This document shows, in pieces, positions 1-8,094 of a stretch of 64,000 bases of DNA. The translations under genes and the position numbers were made by a program. This stretch comes from Microbacterium algeriense (GTDB lineage: Bacteria > Actinomycetota > Actinomycetes > Actinomycetales > Microbacteriaceae). The DNA is taken from positions 62,001 through 126,000 of the forward strand of contig NZ_WAAO01000003.1 of the NCBI RefSeq assembly GCF_008868005.1, given 5' to 3'. Below the pieces are notes generated by a model. The model saw nothing but the letters and a program-made list of their open reading frames with translations, did not search any database and was not told where the DNA came from. How positions within the stretch are numbered: the stretch's first letter is position 1; each line of letters opens with the position of its first letter.

Positions 1-474
1 CCCCACGAGATAGACGGCGGCGGGGAGCACGATCGCGAGAGGCAGCGGCGTCTGCGCTGCATCCAGCCGTGCGGTCAGAGCGACACCGGCGGAGATGAGG
101 GAGAACACCACGGCACCGGAGAGCGACCCGAGCAGCCACGCCCCGGAGGACGCCGCCCGGCGGCCCGATCGCGCGGCGAAGAGGAGCGTGAAGAGCAGGA
201 ACGCGAGCGGGGTGACCGACACCGCGAACGTCGCGGCCTCCGGCGGGATCGCGAGCGCCACCAGAAGCTCAGCCGGGATCGTCACGGCGAGCGGAACACC
301 GTGACCGAACTGCCACAGCGTTCCGGTGAGCGGCCAGAGCGCGCCCCAGTCCGCCGTGATGCCGAACGCCAGTGTCCACAGCAGCGTCAACGGCGCCAGG
401 AGCACGACGAGACCGACCGCCGCGGCGATGGCGGCGTCGAAGGCGGCGAGGAGCGCGACGAGGAGGCGTTGCAT
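1..474 (-). CDS. DUF6350 family membrane protein (3' part cut by window edge)
   Basis: An open reading frame of 158 codons runs from an ATG at 474 to the left edge without a stop. It begins MQRLLVALLAAFDAAIAAAV and shows at least three or four hydrophobic spans separated by short polar stretches, including a W-rich loop (DWGALWPLTGTLWQFGHG). The pattern fits the DUF6350 family of actinobacterial polytopic membrane proteins, which in Microbacteriaceae usually lies near sucCD and the purine gene purH; sucCD is indeed 3 kb away. No enzymatic motif is visible and the function is unknown. A TAGTCT -10 box lies 9 nt before the start, so the mRNA leader would be very short. Family assignment is by recognition only. 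Confidence 0.7.
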   Translation of the reverse strand, partial: MQRLLVALLAAFDAAIAAAVGLVVLLAPLTLLWTLAFGITADWGALWPLTGTLWQFGHGVPLAVTIPAELLVALAIPPEAATFAVSVTPLAFLLFTLLFAARSGRRAASSGAWLLGSLSGAVVFSLISAGVALTARLDAAQTPLPLAIVLPAAVYLVG

Positions 475-483
475 AGCGCTTCG

Positions 484-489
484 AGACTA
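484..489 (-). promoter_or_regulatory. -10 box of the DUF6350 gene
   Basis: TAGTCT on the minus strand, 9 nt before the ATG; predicts a nearly leaderless transcript. No clear -35. Confidence 0.4.
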
Positions 490-540
490 CGACGAGTTCC
501 TCTGCAAGCCCCGGGGGCGCGCGTGGGGTCGGCGACACGA

Positions 541-546
541 TAGCGT
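541..546 (+). promoter_or_regulatory. -10 box of the purine permease gene
   Basis: TAGCGT ends 18 nt before the permease ATG, with a GGAGGT Shine-Dalgarno at 553-558 between them. No good -35 hexamer is visible at the usual distance. Confidence 0.35.
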
Positions 547-564
547 TTCTCCGGAGGTTTCCCG

Positions 565-2040
565 ATGACAACTGCCCCGCCCGCCCCGGCACCCACCGAG
601 CCCAAGAACTCCCTGGACCGCTTCTTCGAGATCAGCAAGCGCGGATCCACGATCGGCACCGAGATCCGAGGGGGTCTGGTGACGTTCGTCACGATGGCCT
701 ACATCGTGATCCTCAACCCGATCATCCTCTCCGGCAAGCCCGACGTCGCCGGCGACGTGCTGGAGTTCAACGCGGTCGGAGCGGCCACCGCGCTGACCGC
801 CGGCGTGATGACGATCCTGTTCGGTCTGGTCACGCGGCTGCCGTTCGGCTTCGCGGCCGGTCTCGGCATCAACGCCTTCGTCGCGTTCTCCGTCGTCGGC
901 CAGGTGACCTGGCCCGAGGCGATGGCGCTCGTGATGATCAACGGCGTCGTGATCGTGCTGCTCGCCGCGACCGGCCTGCGGAAGGCGATCTTCGACGCGG
1001 TGCCGTTCCAGCTGAAGATCGCGATCACGGTCGGCATCGGTCTGTTCATCGCCTTCATCGGCTTCGTCAACTCCGGCTTCGTCACCGCCACGGGGTCGTC
1101 CTCCCCGCCGGTCGGGCTGGGCGTCAACGGGTCCGTGGCCACCGTGCCGACCCTGCTCTTCGTGATCACGCTCCTGCTGACGGGCATCCTGGTCGCCCTC
1201 CGGATCAAGGGCGGCATGCTGATCGGACTGATCGGCGGCACCGTGCTCGCCGTCATCGTCGAGGCGATCTGGCACATCGGCGCCCGCGGCTTCGACGACG
1301 AGGGCAACGTGGTCAACCCCGGCGGATGGGGACTGACCGTCCCCGCGCTCACCGGATCGCCTGTCAGCGTGCCCGACCTCAGCCTGATCGGCGCCGTCGA
1401 CTTCACGTTCGACCTCGGCAAGGTCAGCCTCGTCGCCCTGGTGATGATCGTCTTCACCCTGCTCTTCACGAACTTCTTCGACGCGATGGGCACCATGACC
1501 GGACTCGCCAAGGAGGCGAACCTGGCCGATGACAACGGCGACTTCCCGCGCATCAAGTCGGCGCTGGTGGTCGAGGGCGTGGGTGCGATCGCGGGTGGCG
1601 CGACCTCGTCCTCCTCGAGCACGGTCTTCATCGAGTCCGGAGCGGGCATCGGAGAAGGGGCACGCACGGGACTGGCGAACGTCGTGACGGGCATCGTGTT
1701 CCTGATCGCGATGTTCCTCACGCCGCTCACCTCGATCGTGCCGACCGAGATCGCCGCCGCCGCGCTGATCATCGTGGGAGCCATGATGATGGCGCAGATC
1801 CGCTACATCGACTTCGCGGACTTCCGGGTGCTGCTGCCGGTGTTCCTCACCGTCTCCGTCATGCCGCTGACCTACTCGATCGCGAACGGCATCGGTGCGG
1901 GATTCGTGAGCTGGGTGCTGATCCACGCGTTCTCGGGCAAGGCCAAGACCATCAGCCCGCTGCTGTGGGTCGTCGGCGCCGGGTTCCTGATCTTCTTCGC
2001 GAGAGGCCCGATCGAGGCCCTGTTCGGCGTCGGGATCTGA
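565..2040 (+). CDS. NCS2 family purine permease (AzgA/PbuG type)
   Basis: A 491-aa polytopic inner-membrane protein that likely imports adenine, guanine or hypoxanthine by proton symport. Sequence support: a cytoplasmic Pro-rich start, then EIRGGLVTFVTMAYIVILNP (the conserved opening of the AzgA branch), about a dozen hydrophobic spans, the FANFFDAMGT-like segment (LFTNFFDAMGTMTGLAKEA) and the serine-rich SSSSSTVFIESGAGIGEGART motif region of the substrate site. Length matches the family. The start is fixed by GGAGGT 6 nt upstream of the ATG. It is monocistronic: a strong hairpin follows at once. The exact base specificity cannot be read from sequence. No purine riboswitch is visible in the short upstream gap. 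Confidence 0.9.
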   Translation: MTTAPPAPAPTEPKNSLDRFFEISKRGSTIGTEIRGGLVTFVTMAYIVILNPIILSGKPDVAGDVLEFNAVGAATALTAGVMTILFGLVTRLPFGFAAGLGINAFVAFSVVGQVTWPEAMALVMINGVVIVLLAATGLRKAIFDAVPFQLKIAITVGIGLFIAFIGFVNSGFVTATGSSSPPVGLGVNGSVATVPTLLFVITLLLTGILVALRIKGGMLIGLIGGTVLAVIVEAIWHIGARGFDDEGNVVNPGGWGLTVPALTGSPVSVPDLSLIGAVDFTFDLGKVSLVALVMIVFTLLFTNFFDAMGTMTGLAKEANLADDNGDFPRIKSALVVEGVGAIAGGATSSSSSTVFIESGAGIGEGARTGLANVVTGIVFLIAMFLTPLTSIVPTEIAAAALIIVGAMMMAQIRYIDFADFRVLLPVFLTVSVMPLTYSIANGIGAGFVSWVLIHAFSGKAKTISPLLWVVGAGFLIFFARGPIEALFGVGI

Positions 2041-2058
2041 TCCGGACCGGACGACGAC

Positions 2059-2090
2059 AGAGGGGCGGGTGCTGCGGCATCCGCCCCTCT
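2059..2090. terminator. Bidirectional hairpin terminator
   Basis: A 10-bp perfect stem (AGAGGGGCGG / CCGCCCCTCT) with T-rich sequence on the plus side (GCTTTTCC). It separates the converging permease and VOC genes. Confidence 0.8.
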
Positions 2091-2099
2091 GCTTTTCCC

Positions 2100-2504
2100 T
2101 CAGCCCACGTAGGCCTCGGCGAAGTCCGCTGACGGCTCGATGGGCTCGATCACGTCGATCAGCACGCCACCGGGTGCTTCGACGATGAAGTGACGCTGCC
2201 CGAACGTCTCATCCCGAAGAGCGAGGCGCTCGGTCAACCCGCGCTCACCCACGAGCCGACGGTGCGCTGCCGTCGCGTCGACGACCTCGACGTTGAGCAG
2301 CAGTCCTCGGACGGGCTCACGGAAGCCGCCGGGGATCGTCTCGTGACCCCGGTCGAGGAGCGCGAGCTCTCCCCCTTCGACGCGCAGGCTCACGTACCAG
2401 TCCGCCTCGAAGGTCGTCTCGAATCCCAGTTCCTCACGATAGAACTGCGCGGCAGCGGCGACGTCGTCGACCATCAGCACCGGGTAGAAGCTCGTGATCT
2501 CCAT
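2100..2504 (-). CDS. VOC/glyoxalase-fold protein
   Basis: A 134-aa single-domain protein of the vicinal-oxygen-chelate superfamily, starting MEITSFYPVLMVDDVAAAAQ. The pattern FYREELGFET near residue 25, EGGELALLD, and a C-terminal VEAPGGVLIDVIEP strand fit the beta-alpha-beta-beta-beta folds of glyoxalase, dioxygenase or bleomycin-resistance-type proteins. The start is chosen at 2504, because AAAGGAGGG lies just upstream and the N-terminal fold begins here; the longer upstream reading is not needed. The gene faces a TetR gene across a 76-bp gap holding a palindrome, so it is probably that regulator's target. Substrate unknown. Resistance to an antibiotic or detoxification are both possible. 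Confidence 0.8.
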   Translation of the reverse strand: MEITSFYPVLMVDDVAAAAQFYREELGFETTFEADWYVSLRVEGGELALLDRGHETIPGGFREPVRGLLLNVEVVDATAAHRRLVGERGLTERLALRDETFGQRHFIVEAPGGVLIDVIEPIEPSADFAEAYVG

Positions 2505-2514
2505 GAACCCTCCT

Positions 2515-2535
2515 TTACATACAGTGTGTTTGTAA
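2515..2535. promoter_or_regulatory. Candidate TetR operator between VOC and TetR genes
   Basis: An imperfect 21-bp palindrome reading TTACA.ACA...TGT.TGTAA (16 of the 20 paired positions match). It sits immediately upstream of the VOC start, over its likely -10/start region. A second partial TACATACA copy lies at 2551-2558. AT-rich relative to the genome. Confidence 0.55.
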
Positions 2536-2545
2536 TATCGGTGGC

Positions 2546-2551
2546 TAGAAT
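2546..2551 (+). promoter_or_regulatory. -10 box of the TetR gene
   Basis: TAGAAT, 29 nt before the ATG, with an AAAGGAAG ribosome site between. The operator palindrome ends 10 bp upstream, so autoregulation is plausible. Confidence 0.35.
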
Positions 2552-2580
2552 ACATACAATCCGCACGTAAAGGAAGTCCC

Positions 2581-3159
2581 ATGCCGCGAGCATCCGCTGC
2601 CGACGCCGCCGAGACGGCTCGACGCATCCTCGAGACCGCCACCGCGCACTTCGCCGAACACGGCTACGCGTCCTGCTCCGTCGATGACCTCGCACGCGCC
2701 GCCGGAGTGACCCGCGGGGCCGTGTACCACCACTACGCATCGAAGCCGGGACTGTTCGCCGCGGTCGCCACGCGCCAACAGGAGAGCGTCGCCGAGGCGA
2801 TCGTGGCCGCGACGAGGGACAGCACCCCGCAGGCCGCACTCCGCGAGGGGAGCCATGCCTACCTCGACGGCATCACGGGCAGGACAGCCGCGCGCGTACT
2901 CCTCATCGACGGACCTTCCGTGCTCGGCTGGGAGGAGTGGCGCCGCCTCGACGCGGAGGGGCCGGAGCGCGAGCTGCGGAGTGGACTGCGTGAAGCCGGA
3001 GCCCCGCCCGCGCTCCTCGACGCCCTGACCGCGGCCCTGTCCGGCGCGATGAACGAACTCGCCCTCTGGCTCGCCGTCCGCCCGGACGACGCGGAGGCAC
3101 GCCGACAGGCCCACGGGGCGCTCGACGCGCTTCTGGACACCGCTGTCAGCCGAAGCTGA
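2581..3159 (+). CDS. TetR/AcrR family transcriptional regulator
   Basis: A 192-aa one-component repressor. The N-terminal helix-turn-helix covers about residues 12-57 (ARRILETATAHFAEHGYASC, then SVDDLARAAGVTRGAVYHHY), ending in the typical YHHYASKPGLF. The C-terminal half is helical and Leu/Ala-rich and would form the ligand and dimer domain. An AAAGGAAG ribosome site precedes the ATG. It is divergent from the VOC gene, with a palindrome in between, so local repression of that gene and itself is the simplest reading. The ligand is unknown. Confidence 0.88.
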   Translation: MPRASAADAAETARRILETATAHFAEHGYASCSVDDLARAAGVTRGAVYHHYASKPGLFAAVATRQQESVAEAIVAATRDSTPQAALREGSHAYLDGITGRTAARVLLIDGPSVLGWEEWRRLDAEGPERELRSGLREAGAPPALLDALTAALSGAMNELALWLAVRPDDAEARRQAHGALDALLDTAVSRS

Positions 3160-3220
3160 GCGACGCTTGCGGGGCGACCGCCGGCGCAAGGGTGGAAGCT
3201 CGACGACCGGGAGGAGCTGC

Positions 3221-3453
3221 GTGCACGTGGCAGACGACCATCGCGCCCCGTTCGACCTGAGGGAAGACCTCGATCGGCGCCTCGCGCAGTACCGAGAGCT
3301 GATCCGCGCGAGCCTCGAAGCGTCTCCGAGGACGAGGCGCGGTCGTCACCGGTGTACGTGCCTGTGCTGAGCGAACTCGGCTGGAACACCGGACGGCTCG
3401 ACGTCCTCCGCGCCGCGATCCTGGGCGCCCGGACGGAGCGACCCCCGGCATGA
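3221..3453 (+). pseudogene. Frameshifted small hypothetical gene
   Basis: A GTG start with GGAGGAG 4 nt upstream opens a frame reading VHVADDHRAPFDLREDLDRR and on through LAQYRELIRASLEAS. It then runs into Arg-rich nonsense and a TGA at 3368-3370. In the -1 frame from about 3328 a coherent continuation appears (EDEARSSPVYVPVLSELGWN, then TGRLDVLRAAILGARTERPP) and ends at a TGA at 3451-3453, just before a terminator. Joined, the product would be about 77 residues, acidic and helical. One missing base near 3323-3328 explains this. The site is not a classic slippery heptamer. I do not recognise the family. Sequencing error, true decay and rare programmed frameshifting cannot be told apart here. 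Confidence 0.6.
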
Positions 3454-3455
3454 AA

Positions 3456-3485
3456 GAAGGCCCCGGGGTGGAGCCCGGGGCCTTC
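3456..3485. terminator. Strong hairpin terminator downstream of sucD
   Basis: A 12-bp perfect stem (GAAGGCCCCGGG / CCCGGGGCCTTC) with a 6-nt loop, lying between the frameshifted gene and sucD, which converge on it. Confidence 0.85.
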
Positions 3486-3504
3486 AGGTCAAGCGTAGCT
3501 CAGA

Positions 3505-4407
3505 TCAGAGCGCCTCGATGATCGCGCGCATCAGGTCAGCGGTCTCGGACGGCGTCTTGCCGACCTTGACACCGGCGGCCTCGAGGGCCTCCTTCTTCGC
3601 CTGAGCGGTACCGGCCGAGCCGGAGACGATCGCACCGGCGTGACCCATGGTCTTGCCCTCGGGAGCCGTGAAGCCCGCGACGTAGCCGACGACCGGCTTG
3701 GTGACGTTCGCCTTGATGTACTCGGCCGCGCGCTCCTCGGCGTCGCCGCCGATCTCACCGATCATGACGATGGCCTTGGTCTCGGGGTCGGCCTCGAACG
3801 CGGCGAGCGCGTCGATGTGCGTGGTGCCGATGACCGGGTCGCCGCCGATGCCGATGGCGGTCGAGAAGCCGAGGTCGCGCAGCTCGAACATCATCTGGTA
3901 GGTCAGGGTGCCGGACTTCGACACGAGGCCGATCGGTCCCTTGCCGGTGATGTTCGCGGGCGTGATGCCGACGAGCGCCTCACCGGGCGTGATGATGCCG
4001 GGGCAGTTCGGCCCGATGATGCGGGTCTTGTTGCCCTTGCTCTGCGCGTAGGCCCAGGCCTCGGCCGAGTCGCCCACGGGGACGCCCTCGGTGATGACGA
4101 CGAGCAGCGGGATCTCGGCGTCGATGGCCTCGATCATCGCGTCCTTCGTGAACGCGCCGGGGACGAAGGCGATCGACACGTCGGCGCCGGTCTCCTTCAT
4201 GGCCTCGGCGACCGAGCCGAAGACGGGGAGCTCGACGGCGTTGCCGTCCTTGTCCGTGTGCGAGACCGTGGTGCCGGCCTTGCGGGCGTTGACGCCGCCG
4301 ACGACCTGGGTGCCGGCCTTGAGCATCAGCGCGGTGTGCTTGGTGCCCTCACCGCCGGTGATGCCCTGGACGATGACCTTGGAGTCCTTGTTGAGGTAGA
4401 TAGACAT
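3505..4407 (-). CDS. sucD: Succinyl-CoA synthetase, alpha subunit
   Basis: A 300-aa cytoplasmic subunit of the TCA-cycle enzyme that interconverts succinyl-CoA and succinate with formation of ATP or GTP. The CoA-binding Rossmann part begins [25 protein letters not shown] sits near the middle, and the active-site histidine that is phosphorylated lies in [12 protein letters not shown] at about His256. Length is close to the usual 290-300 residues. It is the second gene of the operon, 27 nt after sucC. The N-terminus is well conserved, so the start is secure. Confidence 0.97.
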   Translation of the reverse strand: MSIYLNKDSKVIVQGITGGEGTKHTALMLKAGTQVVGGVNARKAGTTVSHTDKDGNAVELPVFGSVAEAMKETGADVSIAFVPGAFTKDAMIEAIDAEIPLLVVITEGVPVGDSAEAWAYAQSKGNKTRIIGPNCPGIITPGEALVGITPANITGKGPIGLVSKSGTLTYQMMFELRDLGFSTAIGIGGDPVIGTTHIDALAAFEADPETKAIVMIGEIGGDAEERAAEYIKANVTKPVVGYVAGFTAPEGKTMGHAGAIVSGSAGTAQAKKEALEAAGVKVGKTPSETADLMRAIIEAL

Positions 4408-4434
4408 AGCTCTGGTTCCTTGTGTCTCAGGCGA

Positions 4435-5601
4435 TCAGGCGTTGGCGAGCTCGGCGGCCTTGTCGGCGCCCTCGTCCATGGTTGCGGCCAGGGTGACAAG
4501 CGGGTGCGCGTACTCGGCGAGGATCGCGCGACCCTCGTCGACGCGGTTGCCGTCGAGGCGGACGACGAGCGGCTTGGAGGCAGCAGCGCCGAGCGTCTCG
4601 AGAGCGCCCTTGATGCCGTTGGCGACGGCGTCGCACGCCGTGATGCCGCCGAACACGTTGACGAACACGCTCTTGACCTGCGGGTCGCCGAGGATGACGT
4701 CGAGGCCGGCGGCCATGACCTCGGCCGAGGCGCCGCCGCCGATGTCGAGGAAGTTGGCGGGCTTGACGCCGTTGTGGTTCTCACCGGCGTAGGCGACGAC
4801 GTCGAGCGTGGACATGACGAGTCCCGCCCCGTTGCCGATGATGCCGACCTCGCCGTCGAGCTTGACGTAGTTGAGGCCGGACGCCTTGGCCTTGGCCTCG
4901 AGCGGGTCGGCGGCGTCCTTGTCCTCGAGCGCCTCGTGCTCCGGGTGACGGATCTCGGAGGCGTTGTCGTCGAGCGTGACCTTCCCGTCGAGGGCGATGA
5001 TGTCGCCCTCTTCGGTGCGGACGAGCGGGTTGACCTCGACGAGCGTCGCGTCCTCACCCTTGTAGACGTCGTAGAGCTTGACGAAGACGTCGGAGACCTT
5101 CTCGATCAGGTCCTCGGGGAAGTTGGCGGCGCGAGCGATCTCGACGGCCTTCTCCTTGTCGATACCCGTGAGCGGGTTGACCTCGACGCGCGCGAGCGCC
5201 TCGGGACGCTCGACGGCGAGCTCCTCGATCTCCATGCCACCCTCGACCGAGCACAGGCTCAGGTAGGAGCGGTTGGCGCGGTCGAGCAGCACGGAGAAGT
5301 AGAACTCCTCGGCGATGCGCGCACCCTGCGCGACCATGACGCGCTTGACGACGTGGCCCTTGATGTCGAGACCGAGGATGGCCTTGGCCGCCTCGTATGC
5401 CTCATCGGGGGTCTTGGCGACCTTGACGCCGCCCGCCTTGCCACGGCCGCCGGTCTTCACCTGGGCCTTGACGACGACCACTCCACCGATCTTCTCGGCA
5501 GCCGCCCTCACCTCTTCCGGGGTGTCCGCGACGATGCCGGCGAGGACCGGCACTCCGTACTTTTCGAAAACGTCTCGTGCCTGGTACTCGTACAGATCCA
5601 C
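4435..5601 (-). CDS. sucC: Succinyl-CoA synthetase, beta subunit
   Basis: A 388-aa ATP-grasp subunit of succinyl-CoA synthetase, partner of SucD. It starts [20 protein letters not shown], carries the nucleotide-binding [20 protein letters not shown], and ends with the ligase half containing [18 protein letters not shown]. Length matches the family. It is the first gene of sucCD. Transcription probably starts near 5660 from a TAGGCT box directly after the upstream gene's stop, giving a leader of about 60 nt that contains a perfect 16-bp palindrome (5640-5655). Confidence 0.97.
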   Translation of the reverse strand: MDLYEYQARDVFEKYGVPVLAGIVADTPEEVRAAAEKIGGVVVVKAQVKTGGRGKAGGVKVAKTPDEAYEAAKAILGLDIKGHVVKRVMVAQGARIAEEFYFSVLLDRANRSYLSLCSVEGGMEIEELAVERPEALARVEVNPLTGIDKEKAVEIARAANFPEDLIEKVSDVFVKLYDVYKGEDATLVEVNPLVRTEEGDIIALDGKVTLDDNASEIRHPEHEALEDKDAADPLEAKAKASGLNYVKLDGEVGIIGNGAGLVMSTLDVVAYAGENHNGVKPANFLDIGGGASAEVMAAGLDVILGDPQVKSVFVNVFGGITACDAVANGIKGALETLGAAASKPLVVRLDGNRVDEGRAILAEYAHPLVTLAATMDEGADKAAELANA

Positions 5602-5639
5602 TGTGGTTCCTTCACTGGGCTGCTGTCTGGTAATTCTCT

Positions 5640-5655
5640 CGATGTCGAGACATCG
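5640..5655. promoter_or_regulatory. Perfect palindrome in the sucCD leader
   Basis: CGATGTC-TC-GACATCG on the minus strand: 7-bp perfect arms and a 2-bp centre, a few bases downstream of the predicted transcription start of sucC. A protein operator is the likeliest reading. It is too tight to be a good RNA hairpin terminator. Confidence 0.5.
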
Positions 5656-5666
5656 ACCAGTCCCCC

Positions 5667-5672
5667 AGCCTA
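5667..5672 (-). promoter_or_regulatory. -10 box of sucCD
   Basis: TAGGCT on the minus strand immediately follows the stop codon of the DUF2510 gene. No clear -35. Confidence 0.4.
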
Positions 5673-6071
5673 CTACCTCGGCCTGGACGCTCCCGGCCGC
5701 GATTCCGGCACCCCGCGGCGGCGCGCGGGAAGAGTCACGAGGCGCAACTGCTGGGCGATCAGGAACGGGACGATCACCAGCGCTGTGCCCGCGGCGACGA
5801 TCACCGGGCGGACGACGACGACCGGCATCGCTCCCCAGAACGCGATCAGGATCGCCCCGACGAGCACGGCGGCGAGCACGATCTCGCAGAGCAGCAGCTG
5901 CCGACGGACGGCGGCGCGATCATCCGAGAGGGTGGTCTCGCGTCCGCGCACGGCGATGCGGTCCGTCCACTGCGTGCCGTCCCACCAGCGCAGCGTCCCC
6001 CGGCGTCTCGTCTCGAACCATCCGGCCGCAATCCCGTTCGCACGCACGCCCTCATTATGACGGTCGCGCAC
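5673..6071 (-). CDS. DUF2510 domain membrane protein
   Basis: A 132-aa protein with an N-terminal DUF2510 motif (about residues 14-40; [20 protein letters not shown] then WTD), a short motif common in actinobacterial membrane proteins. Two hydrophobic spans follow ([20 protein letters not shown] and [20 protein letters not shown]) and the tail is basic ([11 protein letters not shown]). Its function is unknown; the motif is generally seen as a cytoplasmic binding or regulatory module. The start is uncertain: a GTG at 6071 is used here, and another GTG at 6047 would give a product 8 residues shorter that keeps the motif. Neither has a convincing ribosome site. It lies head to head with a TetR gene. 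Confidence 0.7.
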   Translation of the reverse strand: MRDRHNEGVRANGIAAGWFETRRRGTLRWWDGTQWTDRIAVRGRETTLSDDRAAVRRQLLLCEIVLAAVLVGAILIAFWGAMPVVVVRPVIVAAGTALVIVPFLIAQQLRLVTLPARRRGVPESRPGASRPR

Positions 6072-6093
6072 GTTCGGCCCGGACGGCGAGGTC

Positions 6094-6099
6094 TAGGCT
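6094..6099 (+). promoter_or_regulatory. Leaderless -10 box of the second TetR gene
   Basis: TAGGCT ending 6 nt before the ATG at 6106. The predicted start of transcription falls on or next to the start codon. Confidence 0.55.
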
Positions 6100-6105
6100 T
6101 TCGCC

Positions 6106-6768
6106 ATGCACGAATCCGCAGAACTGCGCACCGGCGTCGTCGCCGCGGCGCTCGAGCTCTTCAGCACCCAGGGGTTCGACCAGACCTCGGTGGAGCAGAT
6201 CGCGAAGGCGGCCGGCGTCTCCCGGTCGACCTTCTTCCGGCAGTTCGGCGGCAAGGAGGACGTGGTCTTCGCCGACCACGAGGTGCTCCTGGAGCAGCTG
6301 CGGGAGTTCCTGGCCGAGGGCCACGACGACCCGTGGGGCGCCGTGTGCGCGGCGTCCGAGTCGGTGTTCGCGCACTTCGCCCACGATCCGGAGCTCGCCC
6401 GTCGCCGCTACCAGATCGTCCGCCAGGTGCCCGTGCTGCGCGAACGCGAGATCATCACGGTCTTCCGCTACGAGCGCCTCTTCGACGACTACCTGCGCGG
6501 CGCGCTCCCGGGGGTCGACCCGCTGGACGCGGTGGGCTTCGCCGCGCTCGTGACGGCGGTGCACAATCACGTGCTGCGTCAGCTCCTGCGCGGCCGGAAG
6601 AAGGTGCCGCTGGCCACGCTGCAGACCGCGCTGGCGGATGTGCGTCGCCGCTACGGAGTGGCCGAGGATGCCGCCCCCGACGCACCGGATGATGTGGTCG
6701 TCGCGGTGTTCCCCCGCTCGATGCCGCTCGCCGAGGTCACACGCCGCCTGCGCTCCCAGCTCGACTGA
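6106..6768 (+). CDS. TetR/AcrR family transcriptional regulator
   Basis: A 220-aa repressor-type protein. The HTH spans about residues 8-52 (VVAAALELFSTQGFDQTSVE followed by QIAKAAGVSRSTFFRQFGGK), with the FRQFGGKEDVVF end typical of the family. The C-terminal domain (residues 60-200) is helical and ends with a Leu/Arg segment. No ribosome site is seen, but a -10 box stands 6 nt before the ATG, as in other leaderless genes here. Just 76 bp after its stop, an acyl-CoA dehydrogenase gene begins, with a perfect-armed palindrome in its promoter. It most likely represses that gene, perhaps releasing on an acyl-CoA. The ligand is inferred from context only. Confidence 0.88.
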   Translation: MHESAELRTGVVAAALELFSTQGFDQTSVEQIAKAAGVSRSTFFRQFGGKEDVVFADHEVLLEQLREFLAEGHDDPWGAVCAASESVFAHFAHDPELARRRYQIVRQVPVLREREIITVFRYERLFDDYLRGALPGVDPLDAVGFAALVTAVHNHVLRQLLRGRKKVPLATLQTALADVRRRYGVAEDAAPDAPDDVVVAVFPRSMPLAEVTRRLRSQLD

Positions 6769-6801
6769 CCGCAGGGCGCGTCGTCGGCACTCGTGGCACC
6801 G

Positions 6802-6822
6802 AGTATCGCGGGGTACGATACT
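6802..6822. promoter_or_regulatory. Operator palindrome and -10 box upstream of the acyl-CoA dehydrogenase gene
   Basis: Perfect 7-bp arms AGTATCG / CGATACT around a 7-bp centre (CGGGGTA). TACGAT at 6814-6819, overlapping the right arm, is a good -10 box, so a bound repressor would block RNA polymerase. The ribosome site AAGGAG follows at 6833-6838. Confidence 0.7.
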
Positions 6823-6843
6823 GAGGTCCACGAAGGAGCCCCC

Positions 6844-8079
6844 ATGAGCACCGAAGCTTCCCCGTTCCCCGGCGAGCGCGTCTCGTCCTACGACGTCACC
6901 GGACGTCAGGACAGCGACTACTACGCGGTCTTCTCCGACATCCCCTCCGCCGACCGCGCAGCCTGGGACCGCGCGAAGTCGTATGTCGACGAGGTGGCCC
7001 CCCGTATGGCCGAGGCCTGGGACCGCGCCGAGTACCCGCTGGAAGCAGCACGGCGCATGGGCGAGATGGATCTGGTCGTCGACGGGGTCCAGCATCCGTC
7101 GCTCACGAGCCTGTCCCCGCTCGCCGCCGGACTGGTGAACATGGAGATCTCTCGCGGCGACGGCTCGCTCGGGACGATCCTCGCTGTCCAGGGCGGACTC
7201 GCCCTGCGCACCCTTGCGCTGTTCGGCTCGCCCGCTCAGCAGGAGAAGTGGCTCACGGCCCTCGCCGACGGATCGGTCCTCGGCTCGTTCGCGCTGACCG
7301 AACCGGACCACGGCTCGGACTCGGTCTCGCTCGAGACGGTCGCCCGCCGCGACGGCGACAGCTGGGTGATCCGGGGCGCGAAGAAGTGGATCGGCAACGG
7401 AGCGTCCGGCGGAATCACCTTCGTCTGGGCGCGCGTCGACGACGAGCACGCCGAGGAGCACGGTGCGGTGCGGTGCTTCCTCGTCGAGCAGGACACCCCG
7501 GGATACACCGGCTCCGTGATCCGCGGCAAAGCCTCGCTGCGCGCGATCCACCAGGCGCACATCACCCTCGACGACGTGCGCGTGCCTCTCGACGCGGTGC
7601 TGCCCGGGGCGAAGAGCTTCAAGGACGCGTCCACCGTGCTGTACGCGACACGGTCGGGTGTGGCGTGGTCGGCGCTCGGACATGCGACCGCCTGCTACGA
7701 AGCAGCCCTCGCCTACGCCAAGGAGCGCGTGCAGTTCGGCAAGCCGCTGGCGAAGTTCCAGATGGTGCAGGAGCGCCTGACGCACATGCTCGAGGACCTC
7801 ACCGCCATGCAGCTGTACTGCCGACGGATGGCCGACCTCGAGACGGCGGGCGCCCTGCGTCCCACCCAGGCGTCGCTCGCGAAGTTCCACAACACCCGCG
7901 CCGCGCGCCGCGTGGCATCGACAGCGCGCGATCTGCTCGGCGGCAACGGCATCCTGCTCGAGAACGGCGTGATGCAGCACATGGCCGACATCGAGGCCAT
8001 CCACACCTACGAGGGCACCGAGTCGGTGCAGGCCCTGCTGCTCGGGCGCGACATCACGGGCATGAGCGCTTTCGCCTGA
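6844..8079 (+). CDS. Acyl-CoA dehydrogenase family protein (glutaryl-CoA dehydrogenase-like)
   Basis: A 411-aa FAD enzyme expected to oxidise the alpha-beta bond of an acyl-CoA in the cytoplasm and pass electrons to ETF. Domains in order: helical N-terminal part to about residue 150, the middle beta domain with ALTEPDHGSDSVSLETVARR and GAKKWIGNGASGG, and the C-terminal four-helix domain. TYEGTESVQALLLGRDITG near the end carries the likely catalytic Glu and resembles the glutaryl-CoA dehydrogenase branch. The start at 6844 is set by AAGGAG 5 nt upstream. Expression is probably controlled by the adjacent TetR. The acyl chain is not determined from sequence. Confidence 0.9.
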   Translation: MSTEASPFPGERVSSYDVTGRQDSDYYAVFSDIPSADRAAWDRAKSYVDEVAPRMAEAWDRAEYPLEAARRMGEMDLVVDGVQHPSLTSLSPLAAGLVNMEISRGDGSLGTILAVQGGLALRTLALFGSPAQQEKWLTALADGSVLGSFALTEPDHGSDSVSLETVARRDGDSWVIRGAKKWIGNGASGGITFVWARVDDEHAEEHGAVRCFLVEQDTPGYTGSVIRGKASLRAIHQAHITLDDVRVPLDAVLPGAKSFKDASTVLYATRSGVAWSALGHATACYEAALAYAKERVQFGKPLAKFQMVQERLTHMLEDLTAMQLYCRRMADLETAGALRPTQASLAKFHNTRAARRVASTARDLLGGNGILLENGVMQHMADIEAIHTYEGTESVQALLLGRDITGMSAFA

Positions 8080-8094
8080 CGACGGAGCGCCGGC

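Noticed and set aside
475..564. Purine riboswitch upstream of the purine permease
   Set aside because: Only about 90 bp are available, with no conserved purine-aptamer bases or three-way junction.
3221..3453. Programmed -1 frameshift in the small gene
   Set aside because: No X-XXY-YYZ slippery site, and no clear stimulatory structure; a mutation or sequencing error is simpler.
3640..6060. An 806-codon plus-strand frame across sucD, sucC and DUF2510
   Set aside because: Shadow of three minus-strand genes; Asp/Gly/Val low-complexity product without recognisable motifs.
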